Of a stretch of DNA of 29,807 nucleotides, positions 1 to 8,905 are shown piece by piece (within the stretch, counting starts at the first letter, position 1; every line of letters begins with the position of its first letter). Below the pieces are notes generated by a model. The model worked only from the letters and a program-made list of their open reading frames with translations, ran no database searches and had not been told where the DNA came from. Made by a program: the position numbers and the translations under genes. Source of the DNA: Blautia faecis (lineage in GTDB: Bacteria; Bacillota; Clostridia; Lachnospirales; Lachnospiraceae); NCBI RefSeq assembly GCF_020554845.1, contig NZ_JAJCIA010000042.1, forward strand, positions 1-29,807, given 5' to 3'.

Positions 1-3
1 ACA

Positions 4-54
4 CATTGTCCAAATGCGTCCGCATTGAAGAACTTTTAATCAACTAAATAGCAA
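4..54 (+). repeat. 51-bp terminal repeat, left copy
   Basis: This block matches the reverse complement of 29755-29805 without gaps at 44 of 51 positions, by manual alignment. It lies 3' of nifS and is oriented in sense with it: read on the minus strand it starts TTGCTATTTAGTT and ends with a GCGGACGCAT core and GGACAATG. The right copy lies 3' of ldhA in the same sense orientation. No coding function is seen. It could be a dispersed intergenic repeat at which an assembly contig broke. Confidence 0.75.
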
Positions 55-94
55 TCTATTCTAATAATCATATCTTGTATCATACACGATTCTT

Positions 95-1270
95 TTAATC
101 CTCGCAATGCTTTTTCCGCCAATCATCTGACATTCCGCGGAGTTGTTCCACCACCTGGGGAATCACTTCCAGCATATAATCGATTTCTTCCTCAGTATTG
201 GAAATGTCAAGGCTGATTCTGAGGGAGCCCTGGGCGATTTCAGGAGCGAGACCAAGAGAAAGAAGTACATGGCTTGGATCCAAGGCACCTGATGCGCAGG
301 CAGAACCGGAAGAAGCACAGATTCCCCTGCTATCCAGAAGAAGCAGCAGGCTTTCACCGGATACACCTTCAAAGCAGAAATTCACATTACCAGGCAAGCG
401 TTTCTCCCTGGAACCATTCAGTATACTATAAGGAATCTGCGAAAGCCCCTGAATCAAACGATCTCGCATGGCGGTAACCTTGGCTTCATTTTGTTCCATC
501 AAAGTGCACTCTTCTTTCAGAGCAGCTGCCATTCCCATAATTGCCGGTAAATTCTCTGTGCCTGGCCGTTTTCCACGCTCCTGGCCGCCGCCCTCCATAA
601 GAGAAGTCAGTTCAATCCCCCGTTTCACATACAATGCACCGATTCCTCTTGGGCCATGAAATTTATGTGCGGAAAGAGATAACATATCAATATTCTGTTT
701 CTTCACATTTACCGGGATATGTCCTGCTGCCTGCACTGCATCTGTATGAAAAAGCACCCCGTGAGCACGGCAGGCTTCTCCAATTTCCGCTATAGGAAGA
801 ACAGAGCCAATTTCATTATTGGCAAACATAACCGTAACCAGACAGGTATCCGGCCGAATTGCTTCTTCCACCTGAGCAGCTGTAATATTCCCCTCTGCAC
901 CCACATCCAGAAGCTGAATCTCAAATCCCTGCTCCTTCAGCCTTCTCAGAGTATGAAGCACCGCATGATGCTCAAACGCAGTAGAAATAATATGCCTCTT
1001 ATTCTGTTTCGCCCCAAGCATAGCCGCTGACATAATTGCCTGATTATCTGATTCTGTCCCACCTGATGTAAAAAAAATCTCTTTCGGCATACAGCCAAGG
1101 CAACGTGCGATCTGCTCTCTCGCCGTCTGTAAGGCATCATTTGCTGCCATCCCAATCTGATGAATACTGGACGGATTTCCGTAACTATTCTCCATTGCAG
1201 AAATCATAGCCTTCATTGCTGTCTGACTTATTTTTGTGGTTGCTGCATTGTCCGCATAAATTCTAGGCAT
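95..1270 (-). CDS. nifS: Cysteine desulfurase, NifS/IscS family
   Basis: This is a PLP-dependent enzyme that takes sulfur from L-cysteine, leaving alanine and an enzyme persulfide for Fe-S cluster or tRNA thiolation pathways. The 391-aa protein has the family landmarks in order: the YADNAATT start, GTESDN near 71-76, EHH at 100-102, HTDAVQ near 175, the PLP lysine in SAHKFHGP (K203), and the catalytic cysteine in SSGSACASG (C325). The length is normal for the family. AGAGGAA precedes the ATG. It lies 20 nt behind the hydrolase gene upstream, so the two are probably co-transcribed. In relatives such genes often sit next to thiI (family knowledge), but the window ends before any downstream partner. 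The symbol follows the family; I cannot tell from sequence whether it serves Fe-S assembly or thiouridine synthesis. Confidence 0.93.
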   Translation of the reverse strand: MPRIYADNAATTKISQTAMKAMISAMENSYGNPSSIHQIGMAANDALQTAREQIARCLGCMPKEIFFTSGGTESDNQAIMSAAMLGAKQNKRHIISTAFEHHAVLHTLRRLKEQGFEIQLLDVGAEGNITAAQVEEAIRPDTCLVTVMFANNEIGSVLPIAEIGEACRAHGVLFHTDAVQAAGHIPVNVKKQNIDMLSLSAHKFHGPRGIGALYVKRGIELTSLMEGGGQERGKRPGTENLPAIMGMAAALKEECTLMEQNEAKVTAMRDRLIQGLSQIPYSILNGSREKRLPGNVNFCFEGVSGESLLLLLDSRGICASSGSACASGALDPSHVLLSLGLAPEIAQGSLRISLDISNTEEEIDYMLEVIPQVVEQLRGMSDDWRKKHCED

Positions 1271-1290
1271 AACTCAAATTCCTCTTTATA

Positions 1291-2463
1291 TTACATTCCA
1301 AGAAGCAGCACATTTCTCAGCTTCCTTGTAAGATCAAATGTCCCTGCATCTTTCTTCTGCATCATCATAAGAATCATCATATTCTCCTTGGGAAAATTGG
1401 CGAAATAGCAGCCAAGCCAGCCATCCCAGCCATATTCACCCTCACAGCATGCAAAGGGTGCCTTCCACGGATCCGTCATCACACGCATCAGATTTCCATA
1501 AGAATATCCATTCATCTCCCACCATTTTTCAAACCACTCCTGCTGACATGGTATAAGCTTGTGGGTGGTCATATATTCCACAGAAGCAGGCTTAAGGATC
1601 TGTCTGCCCTGGAAGCTGCCTTTATTTATCAGCATAGCCGCAAATCTGGAATAATCCTCAATGGTGGAAACAAGCCCTGCCCCTCCGGCTTCATAAGCAG
1701 GCGGTACGTCCATGGAAAGACGGATTCCCAGACTGTTGTCACGGAATTCTTTCATTTCACCGGCAGTCTGCTCATAAGTCATGGCCAGTCTGTCCAGCTT
1801 CTCACCTGGAACATAGAAATCTGTATCTTTCATTCCCAAAGGCACAAAAAGCTCTTTCTTAAGAAATTCACCGTATTTCATGCCGGAAGCCTTCTCCACC
1901 ACTGCTGCCAGAATATCTGCGGATACCCCATACTTCCAGCGTTCTCCGGGCTGAAACTCCAAAGGACATCTGCCGATCTTATCTGCAAATTCCAGTGTTG
2001 TCATGGGATGCTCTGTATTCAGACGTGCATGTATTTCTTCCATCACATTTCCAACGGCAAACTCGGCAGCACTGCTGTTTCCGCCATAAGTCAAACCACT
2101 GGTCATAGACAACAAATGATAAACCGTTACATTATGCCATACTGGTGCCAGTCCGCCAGGTACAGACACCATCTGGTCTGCAAATCCCGGAATATATCTG
2201 GAAACCGGATCTGCCAGATCAATTACTCCTCTTTCAAATAAAATCATGGCCGCTGCCGCTGTAATCGGTTTCGTCATGGAAAAAAGACGGAATATGGTAT
2301 CCCGTTCAATCATTCTCCCATTTGCTTTATCCGCATAGCCACACTGAAGATAGGCTTCCTCCTGACCGTCCTTTATTACCATCATATTCATACCGGCAAT
2401 CTGATTATCCTTTACTGCCTGATCCATAATCGTCTGAAGCTGTTTCTTTATCTCTTTTCTCAT
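1291..2463 (-). CDS. Serine hydrolase, beta-lactamase/class C-like fold
   Basis: This 390-aa protein belongs to the beta-lactamase/penicillin-binding/esterase superfamily (Beta-lactamase, PF00144). The SxxK nucleophile motif is SMTK at 62-65. The second motif tyrosine is probably Y178 in WKYGVSADI. A W/G-rich stretch near 344-352 (EYGWDGWLG) sits where the third motif is expected. There is no signal peptide, so it is probably cytoplasmic and more likely an esterase or peptidase than an antibiotic beta-lactamase; the substrate is unknown. The start is supported by AGGAGG 8 nt upstream. It precedes nifS by 20 nt and follows cls after 147 nt that contain a palindromic repeat. Confidence 0.85.
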   Translation of the reverse strand: MRKEIKKQLQTIMDQAVKDNQIAGMNMMVIKDGQEEAYLQCGYADKANGRMIERDTIFRLFSMTKPITAAAAMILFERGVIDLADPVSRYIPGFADQMVSVPGGLAPVWHNVTVYHLLSMTSGLTYGGNSSAAEFAVGNVMEEIHARLNTEHPMTTLEFADKIGRCPLEFQPGERWKYGVSADILAAVVEKASGMKYGEFLKKELFVPLGMKDTDFYVPGEKLDRLAMTYEQTAGEMKEFRDNSLGIRLSMDVPPAYEAGGAGLVSTIEDYSRFAAMLINKGSFQGRQILKPASVEYMTTHKLIPCQQEWFEKWWEMNGYSYGNLMRVMTDPWKAPFACCEGEYGWDGWLGCYFANFPKENMMILMMMQKKDAGTFDLTRKLRNVLLLGM

Positions 2464-2537
2464 ATCTGACCTCCTGATTTATATATGGCAATGCCGCAGG
2501 TAAGGGGCATCATCTATATACTCATTCTGCATAAGGT

Positions 2538-2613
2538 TTAGAGCGTGTTTGAAAAATCATTTCCGCAATCTATACGCCTCAATTTGCAGAAACCCCTTTT
2601 TGAACACGCTCTA
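2538..2613. repeat. MITE-like 76-bp palindromic repeat, copy 1
   Basis: The ends are inverted repeats: TAGAGCGTGTTTGAAAAA on the left, and the complement TAGAGCGTGTTCAAAAA on the right. The first 51 nt inside the left end align without gaps to copy 2 at 11827-11903; the first 17 (GAGCGTGTTTGAAAAAT) are identical. No ORF is inside. The right terminus forms the TAG stop of cls, so the element abuts the gene exactly. This resembles a non-autonomous miniature element mobilised in trans (inference). Confidence 0.75.
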
Positions 2614-4161
2614 CAGCATCGGTGCAAATAACCTTAGAATACTCTGCATCGCCCGCACTGCAATATTTCTTCCACGACAGAATTCCAAAGATACCGGATT
2701 ACAATATTCCAGGGTATCTGTGAAATCCTTTTTAATATCATAAATCACCTGATTCCGATAGATCCATACACCATCCTCAAAGTGAAGATACAAGCTCCGG
2801 TAGTCCAGATTGATGGTTCCCACAACAGCGATCTCGTCATCACATACAAAGGACTTGGCATGTAAAAATCCCGGCTGATATTCATAGATTTTCACTCCTG
2901 CTTCCAGAAGCTGCTCGTAGTAAGACTGGGTAAGAAGAAATACCAATTTTTTGTCTGGAATCCCAGGTGTCATCAGACGGACATCCACACCACTTTTTGC
3001 TGCGAGACAAAGAGCAGTCATCATCTCATTGTCAATAACAAGATAGGGTGTACAGATATACACATACCTTTTTGCACGATTGATAATATTCAGATAAACA
3101 TTCTCTCCAACAGTCTCGTTATCCAGCGGAGAATCACAAAACGGCTGAATATATCCATCCCCTTCAAATGCCTCCGGATGCCATACATGAGGCAGATATT
3201 TCTCAAGTGAATGATCCTCACGGTTATTGGTAATCACATTCCACATATGAAGGAACATGGCAGTCATGTTCCAGACAGCTTCCCCCTTCAGCATAACCGC
3301 AGTGTCCTTCCAGTGTCCAAAGCGCTCCTTCTGGTTGATATACTCATCTGCCAGATTTACACCACCGGTAAATCCCACATATCCATCAATAATACAGAAT
3401 TTCCGATGATCACGGTTATTCTGGATAATATTCAAGATCGGACGGAAAGGATTAAAGACCTGACACTTGATTCCTTTGGATCTCATGGTTTCATAATATT
3501 TATGAGGGAGCGTGGTAAGACATCCCATGTCATCATAAATCAGACGGACATCCACACCTTCCTGAACCTTCCTCTCCAGTATATCCAGTATGGTTCTCCA
3601 CATTACTCCATCATGGATTATAAAATACTCAATAAAAATATAATGCTGTGCTTGCTCCAGTTCCCTTACAAGAACCGGGAACATGTCATCTCCAACCTGG
3701 AAATATTCTGCGGTAGTATTTCCGTGAATAGGATAACCTGCATTATGATATATATAATCCGACTGGTTGCATGCAGATATATCTTCTGCCTCCAGAAGAT
3801 CATGTATTTCAGGATCTGTCTGTAAAAGATTACCGGACTTCATCAGCATCTCATTAAATCGATCCTGCATATAAGCAGCAATTCTGGAACGTCCAAATAC
3901 AAGATACAAAACAAGGCCAAAAATTGGCAGGCACAGGATCAACATCGTCCATGCCAGTTTATACGAGGGGTTTATCTTTCGATTCACAATTTTCAGAACA
4001 ACCAGAATACTGATAACATCCAGAATAAAAGACATATATCTGGAATATCCTGCAAGACGCAGAAATATAGTCAACAGCCAGCCAAGCTGCACCGCCATGG
4101 CAAATATTACATAAAATACCCGGTTAAACAGAAGCTTGGCTATTTTTTTCAAAATCATCAT
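2611..4161 (-). CDS. cls: Cardiolipin synthase (phospholipase D family)
   Basis: This membrane enzyme condenses two phosphatidylglycerols into cardiolipin and glycerol. The 516-aa protein has two or three hydrophobic N-terminal segments (about 10-35, 43-58 and 68-89), followed by two PLD domains. The HxKxxxxD motifs are complete: H252/K254/D259 followed by GFTGGVNL, and H434/K436/D441 followed by VVGTINLDYRS. Length and order are typical of Firmicute Cls. The start could be either of two adjacent ATGs; AAGGAG lies upstream. The TAG stop is the first three bases of the palindromic repeat at 2538-2613, so the extreme C-terminus (LFAPML) may have been fixed by that insertion. PgsA, which makes the precursor phosphate, is encoded at 14076-14615 in another operon. 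Confidence 0.94.
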   Translation of the reverse strand: MMILKKIAKLLFNRVFYVIFAMAVQLGWLLTIFLRLAGYSRYMSFILDVISILVVLKIVNRKINPSYKLAWTMLILCLPIFGLVLYLVFGRSRIAAYMQDRFNEMLMKSGNLLQTDPEIHDLLEAEDISACNQSDYIYHNAGYPIHGNTTAEYFQVGDDMFPVLVRELEQAQHYIFIEYFIIHDGVMWRTILDILERKVQEGVDVRLIYDDMGCLTTLPHKYYETMRSKGIKCQVFNPFRPILNIIQNNRDHRKFCIIDGYVGFTGGVNLADEYINQKERFGHWKDTAVMLKGEAVWNMTAMFLHMWNVITNNREDHSLEKYLPHVWHPEAFEGDGYIQPFCDSPLDNETVGENVYLNIINRAKRYVYICTPYLVIDNEMMTALCLAAKSGVDVRLMTPGIPDKKLVFLLTQSYYEQLLEAGVKIYEYQPGFLHAKSFVCDDEIAVVGTINLDYRSLYLHFEDGVWIYRNQVIYDIKKDFTDTLEYCNPVSLEFCRGRNIAVRAMQSILRLFAPML

Positions 4162-4198
4162 AAGTTTATATTTTCTCCTTCATACACCGGTCAGCAAC

Positions 4199-4240
4199 AA
4201 AACGGACATGTGGTCAGCCAGCGATATCACCATATATAAA
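4199..4240 (+). repeat. 42-bp motif, copy A
   Basis: This block begins AAAACGGACATG and ends near CACCATATATA. It aligns without gaps with 12333-12374 (29/42) and 22186-22227 (30/42). It lies in the short gap between rpsU and cls. The similarity is modest and partly AT-rich, so membership of a true repeat family is uncertain. Confidence 0.4.
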
Positions 4241-4293
4241 AATCAGTTCTTCCCTGAAGACAATGAGCCAAATTTGAAGATATTGCGGGATTT

Positions 4294-4327
4294 AAAAATC
4301 CCTGACTGAATGCAGCCAGGGATTTTT
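4294..4327 (-). terminator. rpsU terminator
   Basis: A perfect 11-bp stem (AAAAATCCCTG / CAGGGATTTTT) with a 12-nt loop lies 8 nt downstream of the rpsU stop. On the minus strand the 3' arm ends in a T-run, which makes a standard intrinsic terminator. Confidence 0.88.
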
Positions 4328-4335
4328 GCGCACAA

Positions 4336-4512
4336 TTAATTATATTTACGTTTTCTTGCGGCTTCAGATTTTTTCTTACGACGAACGCTTGGTTTCTCGT
4401 AATGCTCTCTTTTGCGGATTTCCTGCTGGATACCTGCTTTTGCACAGCTTCTCTTGAATCTGCGAAGAGCGCTATCTAAAGTCTCGTTTTCTTTTACGAT
4501 AACGTTTGACAT
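4336..4512 (-). CDS. rpsU: Ribosomal protein bS21
   Basis: This is a 58-aa small-subunit protein that binds near the 3' end of 16S rRNA and helps translation initiation. The sequence opens [19 protein letters not shown], has the conserved RSCAKAG and REHYEKPS segments, and ends in a basic tail ([15 protein letters not shown]). A longer in-frame extension to 4656 is rejected because it runs through the promoter and does not match the family. A GGAGG-type site lies upstream. The gene appears monocistronic, with its own promoter at 4591-4620 and terminator at 4294-4327. Confidence 0.95.
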   Translation of the reverse strand: MSNVIVKENETLDSALRRFKRSCAKAGIQQEIRKREHYEKPSVRRKKKSEAARKRKYN

Positions 4513-4590
4513 AGACTCACACCTAACCTCCCTCCAGTTGTAGATTGTGCTAAAATACAACTGTCTGGGTATTTTTCTTGCACGAACATT

Positions 4591-4620
4591 ATTATATATC
4601 ATGCACTCGGGGTTCGTCAA
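4591..4620 (-). promoter_or_regulatory. rpsU promoter
   Basis: On the minus strand, TTGACG (4615-4620) and TATAAT (4591-4596) are separated by 18 bp, close to the housekeeping sigma consensus. This predicts a leader of about 70 nt. Confidence 0.75.
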
Positions 4621-4671
4621 CATCTTTTGGTTTAATTTTACAAAAATTTTTGACAAAATTTTGAGTGTTTT

Positions 4672-7311
4672 TTAGTGAATCTGTCCTTCCAGGATTCCAG
4701 CTACTGCTTCGATTGCCTCGCCAGCCTTCTCTGGATTCTTTCCACCAGCCTGAGCCATGTTCGGGCGTCCACCACCGCCGCCGCCAACGATTGCAGCCAC
4801 AGCCTTGATCAGGTTACCAGCATGTGCTCCTGCTTTCTGTGCAGAATCAGTAGCCATTGCAAGAAGGTTTACCTTGCCCTCATTTACTGCTGCAAGGACA
4901 ACGACACCATCGCCAAGCTTCTCCTTCAGCTGGTCGCCAAGATCACGAAGTCCGTTCATGTCAACGCCCTCTACCTTGGCAGCAAGGAGTTTCACACCTT
5001 TTACTTCTACAACCTGATTCATAACATCCCCAAGAGCACCCTGAGCCAGTTTGCTCTTCAGAGACTCGTTCTCGCTTGCAAGAGTCTTCACCTCACCCTG
5101 AAGATGTGCGATCTTCTCTACCATCTCAGAAGGATTGGTCTTCAGGGCCTTGGCAGCCTCATGAAGAAGGGCTTCCTGCTTCTTATAGTATTCCAGAACT
5201 CCTTTTCCGGTCAGTGCCTCAATACGACGGACACCTGCTGCAATACCAGACTCAGAAACGATCTTAAACAGCATGATGGAGCTTGTATTTGCAACGTGGG
5301 TACCACCGCAAAGCTCTTTAGAGAAGCCGCCCATGGATACCACACGTACCTTCTGGGAATATTTCTCACCGAACAGTGCCATAGCACCGGATTTCTTAGC
5401 TTCCTCTACATCCATGATATCGGTGTGAACATCAAGTGCTGCCTGGATCTGCTCATTCACGATCTGCTCTGCTTTCTCAATCTCTTCAGCGGTCATAGCT
5501 GTAAAGTGGGCAAAGTCAAAACGAAGTCTGTCAGCAGTTACAAGAGATCCCTTCTGCTCTACGTGGGAACCAAGAACTTCTTTCAGGGCTTTCTGAAGAA
5601 GATGTGTAGCACTGTGGTTCTTCTCGATATCTTTTCTTGCTGTAACATTCACTTTCAGGGAAACAGTTTCTCCCTTGGAGAGCATGCCGGATTCCATATG
5701 TCCTACATGACCGAATTTGCCACCGCGAAGCTTGATGGTATCTTCTACAATAAATTTACCATTTGCAGTTTCGATCACACCGGTATCTCCAACCTGACCA
5801 CCCATGGTTGCGTAAAAAGGTGTTTTCTCTACGAAAATGGTGCCCTTCTGTCCTTCCATCAGGGAATCTACGATCTCAGTCTCTGTGGTAAGAACGGTGA
5901 CCGGGGACTCGAAGGAAAGATGATCATATCCAACGAACTCTGTAGTAACAGCGGTATCGATCTGGTCATATACAGTGGCGTCAGCTCCCATATAGTTGGT
6001 TACCTCACGTGAGGAACGTGCTTTCTCTCTCTGCTCATCCATAGCAGCCTTGAAGCCATCCTCGTCGATCTCGTAGCCCTTCTCCTCAAGGATTTCCTTG
6101 GTCAGATCAAGAGGAAATCCGTAGGTATCATATAATTTAAATGCGTTTTCACCGGAAAGGGTCTTCTCTCCAGCTGCATTCATAGCCTCTTCCATATCAG
6201 CCAGGATACGAAGTCCCTGGTCGATCGTCTTACCGAACTGGTTCTCCTCGTTGGTGAGAACGTTGAAGATAAATTCCTTCTTCTCTTCCAGTTCCGGATA
6301 TCCATCCTTGGAGCCGTCAATTACTTCTGCACTCAAGATAGCAAGGAAGTTGCCCTCAATTCCAAGAAGTCTTCCGTGTCTTGCAGCACGGCGGATCAGA
6401 CGGCGAAGTACATATCCACGGCCTTCGTTGGTCGGCATGATACCATCGGAGATCATGAATGTTGCAGAACGGATATGGTCTGTGATCAGGCGGATGGAAA
6501 CATCGTCCTCATGATGTACCCCATACGGTTTGCCGGAAATCTTACTTACCAGGTTGCGAAGGGAACAGATGGTATCAACATCGAAAATAGAATCTACGTC
6601 CTGCACAACAACAGCCAGACGCTCAAGTCCCATACCGGTATCAATGTTCTTCTGTTTCAGGGTTGTATAATTGCCATTACCGTCGTTCTCAAACTGGGTA
6701 AAGACGTTGTTCCATACTTCCATGTAACGGTCGCAGTCGCAGCCAACTGTACAGCCAGGCTTACCGCAGCCATATTTCTCTCCACGGTCATAATAGATTT
6801 CAGAACATGGACCGCAGGGACCTGCGCCGTGCTCCCAGAAGTTGTCTTCTTTGCCAAATTTGAAAATACGCTCTGCCGGAATTCCGATCTCTTTATTCCA
6901 GATATCGAAAGCCTCATCATCTTCCAGGTATACAGACGGATAAAGACGGCTGGCATCCAGACCTACTACCTCAGTCAGGAACTCCCATGACCAGTGAATG
7001 GCTTCTCTTTTAAAGTAATCTCCAAAAGAGAAGTTACCAAGCATTTCAAAGAATGTACCGTGACGTGCGGTCTTACCTACATTCTCAATATCACCTGTAC
7101 GGATACATTTCTGGCATGTGCTGACCCTTGTACGGGGTGGTTTCTCTGCTCCTGTAAAATATGGTTTCAGTGGTGTCATTCCTGCATTGATCAGCAGGAC
7201 ACTTTTATCGCCCTGTGGAACCAATGGAAAGCTTTTCATAACAAGATGTCCCTTGCTCTCCATGAAATCCAGAAACATTTTTCGAAGTTCGTTTACTCCG
7301 TATTTCTTCAT
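4672..7311 (-). CDS. alaS: Alanyl-tRNA synthetase
   Basis: This 879-aa class II enzyme charges tRNA(Ala) and hydrolyses mis-charged Ser/Gly-tRNA(Ala). The catalytic core opens with ELRKMFLDFM and carries the motif 2 region around THPL-like TCQKCIRTGD (65-74). A cysteine-rich stretch at 182-193 (CGKPGCTVGCDC) is typical of clostridial enzymes. The editing domain has HSATH (H566, H570) and CGGTH (C668, H672). The C-terminal domain has the glycine-rich VGGGGGGRP segment near 842-850. The start is the ATG at 7311, with AGGAGG at 7319-7325, and not the longer in-frame ATG at 7359, which would add 16 arginine-rich residues. It has its own promoter and leader, separate from tyrS upstream. Confidence 0.97.
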   Translation of the reverse strand: MKKYGVNELRKMFLDFMESKGHLVMKSFPLVPQGDKSVLLINAGMTPLKPYFTGAEKPPRTRVSTCQKCIRTGDIENVGKTARHGTFFEMLGNFSFGDYFKREAIHWSWEFLTEVVGLDASRLYPSVYLEDDEAFDIWNKEIGIPAERIFKFGKEDNFWEHGAGPCGPCSEIYYDRGEKYGCGKPGCTVGCDCDRYMEVWNNVFTQFENDGNGNYTTLKQKNIDTGMGLERLAVVVQDVDSIFDVDTICSLRNLVSKISGKPYGVHHEDDVSIRLITDHIRSATFMISDGIMPTNEGRGYVLRRLIRRAARHGRLLGIEGNFLAILSAEVIDGSKDGYPELEEKKEFIFNVLTNEENQFGKTIDQGLRILADMEEAMNAAGEKTLSGENAFKLYDTYGFPLDLTKEILEEKGYEIDEDGFKAAMDEQREKARSSREVTNYMGADATVYDQIDTAVTTEFVGYDHLSFESPVTVLTTETEIVDSLMEGQKGTIFVEKTPFYATMGGQVGDTGVIETANGKFIVEDTIKLRGGKFGHVGHMESGMLSKGETVSLKVNVTARKDIEKNHSATHLLQKALKEVLGSHVEQKGSLVTADRLRFDFAHFTAMTAEEIEKAEQIVNEQIQAALDVHTDIMDVEEAKKSGAMALFGEKYSQKVRVVSMGGFSKELCGGTHVANTSSIMLFKIVSESGIAAGVRRIEALTGKGVLEYYKKQEALLHEAAKALKTNPSEMVEKIAHLQGEVKTLASENESLKSKLAQGALGDVMNQVVEVKGVKLLAAKVEGVDMNGLRDLGDQLKEKLGDGVVVLAAVNEGKVNLLAMATDSAQKAGAHAGNLIKAVAAIVGGGGGGRPNMAQAGGKNPEKAGEAIEAVAGILEGQIH

Positions 7312-7347
7312 TTCAATTCTCCTCCTACGCAATAAAGAAGTTCTTTT

Positions 7348-7428
7348 GTTACTGTTCACCGGTAATATTCCGCGAGGTGTTTTTGTGAACGGATTGAACA
7401 GTAACCTGCATTCCTCTTATTGGAATGC
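7348..7428 (-). promoter_or_regulatory. Structured alaS leader (two hairpins)
   Basis: Two stems lie between the alaS promoter and RBS. The first is a perfect 7-bp stem (GCATTCC/GGAATGC, 7408-7428). The second is a larger element closed by a perfect 11-bp stem (GTTACTGTTCA 7348-7358 / TGAACAGTAAC 7395-7405). The second stem belongs to the GTTACTG palindrome family seen elsewhere in the window. No T-box sequence is present, so alaS is not T-box controlled here. Any regulatory role is inference. Confidence 0.55.
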
Positions 7429-7441
7429 TTGCATGGTCTAT

Positions 7442-7470
7442 ATGATATCATATATCTTTATTACGGTCAA
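7442..7470 (-). promoter_or_regulatory. alaS promoter
   Basis: On the minus strand, TTGACC (7465-7470) and TATCAT (7442-7447) are spaced by exactly 17 bp. The predicted mRNA starts near 7435 and has a leader of about 125 nt. Confidence 0.8.
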
Positions 7471-7496
7471 AATATTTTTTCACTATTATGGATTCA

Positions 7497-7551
7497 GGGA
7501 CCAAGGCCGCTGCCTTTTCACCTCATCGTGAATTGCCTTAACCCTGGTCCC
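7497..7551 (-). terminator. Probable tyrS terminator hairpin
   Basis: An imperfect inverted repeat (GGGACCAAGG / CCCTGGTCCC arms) starts 11 nt after the tyrS stop and contains an inner TCAC/GTGA stem. No strong T-run follows on the minus strand, so termination efficiency is doubtful. It could instead be a small palindromic repeat. Confidence 0.5.
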
Positions 7552-7562
7552 CTTTTATCTTC

Positions 7563-8792
7563 TTATTTTACAAATATCTTATTGAATTTCTTCTTTCCTC
7601 TCTTCAGGACAACGCCGTCACCTGTGAGAACATCTTTGGAAAGTACATGCTTGATATCCAGCACTTTCTCGCCGTCAACGGAAACGCCGCCCTGTTCGAT
7701 GGCTCTTCTTCCCTCGGAACGGGTTGTAACAAGAGCGGATTTTACAAGAAGGCTGATCAGGTCAATGTTGCCCTCCTCGTCGAAATCTTCTGCTGCAAGC
7801 TCAGTAGTTGGCATATGCGCGGTATCTGCTCCGCCTGCGAAAAGTGCTTTTGCACCTGTTTCTGCTTTCTTGGCTTCCTCTGTTCCATGAACAAGCTCAG
7901 TAAGCTGAAATGCAAGGATCTCCTTTGCCTTGTTCAGCTGGCTGCCTTCCCATTTCTCCATCTCCTGGATCTCTTCTAATGGAAGGAAGGTAAGAAGTTT
8001 CATGCATTTGATAACATCTGCATCATCTACATTTCTCCAGTACTGGTAGAAATCGAATGGAGAGGTCTTATTCGGATCCAGCCATACAGCTCCTGACTGT
8101 GTTTTACCCATTTTCTTGCCCTCAGAGTTCAGAAGAAGGGTGATGGTCATAGCGTAAGCGTCTTTTCCAAGTTTACGACGGATCAGCTCTGTACCGCCAA
8201 GCATGTTACTCCACTGGTCATCGCCGCCGAACTGCATGTTGCAGCCGTATTTCTGGTACAGCATATAGAAATCGTAGCTCTGCATGATCATGTAATTGAA
8301 CTCCAGAAAGCTTAAACCTCTCTCCATACGCTGTTTGTAACACTCAGCTGTAAGCATACGGTTTACAGAAAAATGTGCTCCGACCTCACGCAAAAGCTCT
8401 ACATAATTCAGATTCATCAGCCACTCTGCATTATTTACCATAAGAGCTTTTCCATCAGAAAAATCGATGAAACGCTCCATCTGTTTTTTGAAACAATCAA
8501 TGTTGTGCTGGATTGTCTCCTTTGTCAGCATCTGACGCATATCGGTTCTTCCGGAAGGGTCACCGATCATACCAGTTCCTCCGCCGAGAAGGGCGATCGG
8601 TCTGTTTCCTGCCATCTGCAGACGTTTCATCAGACAAAGTGCCATGAAATGTCCTACATGAAGGCTGTCTGCGGTTGGGTCAAATCCAATATAAAAAGTT
8701 GCCTTTCCGTTATTTACCATTTCTTTGATTTCATCTTCGTCTGTTACCTGGGCGATCAGGCCTCTGGCTTTCAGTTCTTCCCAAACTGTCAT
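7563..8792 (-). CDS. tyrS: Tyrosyl-tRNA synthetase
   Basis: This 409-aa class I synthetase charges tRNA(Tyr). The HIGH-type motif is HVGH (45-48), within [12 protein letters not shown]. The tyrosine pocket segment is [11 protein letters not shown] (170-180). [10 protein letters not shown] follows at 187-196. The KMSKS-type motif is KKMGKT (226-231). The last 60 or so residues form an S4 RNA-binding domain (VSVDGEKV, with a lysine-rich end), so this is the bacterial TyrS form. AGGAGG precedes the ATG. A complete T-box leader upstream makes expression respond to uncharged tRNA(Tyr). Confidence 0.96.
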   Translation of the reverse strand: MTVWEELKARGLIAQVTDEDEIKEMVNNGKATFYIGFDPTADSLHVGHFMALCLMKRLQMAGNRPIALLGGGTGMIGDPSGRTDMRQMLTKETIQHNIDCFKKQMERFIDFSDGKALMVNNAEWLMNLNYVELLREVGAHFSVNRMLTAECYKQRMERGLSFLEFNYMIMQSYDFYMLYQKYGCNMQFGGDDQWSNMLGGTELIRRKLGKDAYAMTITLLLNSEGKKMGKTQSGAVWLDPNKTSPFDFYQYWRNVDDADVIKCMKLLTFLPLEEIQEMEKWEGSQLNKAKEILAFQLTELVHGTEEAKKAETGAKALFAGGADTAHMPTTELAAEDFDEEGNIDLISLLVKSALVTTRSEGRRAIEQGGVSVDGEKVLDIKHVLSKDVLTGDGVVLKRGKKKFNKIFVK

Positions 8793-8864
8793 TTTATTTT
8801 CCTCCTGTAAAATAGAAATGTGAGCTGCTTATTCTCTCTTTACGAAAAAGCCGCTGCAGATATA

Positions 8865-8905
8865 AAAAGCCCGGTTCTCATGTCCCTTTAGGACGAGAAC
8901 CGGGT
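8865..8905 (-). terminator. T-box terminator of tyrS leader
   Basis: A perfect 10-bp stem (CCCGGTTCTC 8870-8879 / GAGAACCGGG 8895-8904) is followed on the minus strand by a CTTTTTATA T-run. Its 5' arm overlaps the antiterminator T-box sequence, as expected for the terminator/antiterminator switch. Confidence 0.93.

Noticed and set aside
1561..2241. 226-codon plus-strand ORF
   Set aside because: Entirely antisense to the beta-lactamase-fold gene; composition (His/Cys/Ser-rich) is typical of a shadow frame.
1291..2463. Antibiotic-resistance beta-lactamase
   Set aside because: No signal peptide, and the third motif is not a clear KTG; esterase/peptidase relatives fit as well.
4675..6012. 445-codon plus-strand ORF opposite alaS
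   Set aside because: It is the complement of a strongly conserved alaS region, has no RBS or known domain, and is a frame shadow.
7348..7428. alanine T-box upstream of alaS
   Set aside because: No AGGGTGG-type T-box sequence or terminator with a T-run lies between the alaS promoter and its RBS.
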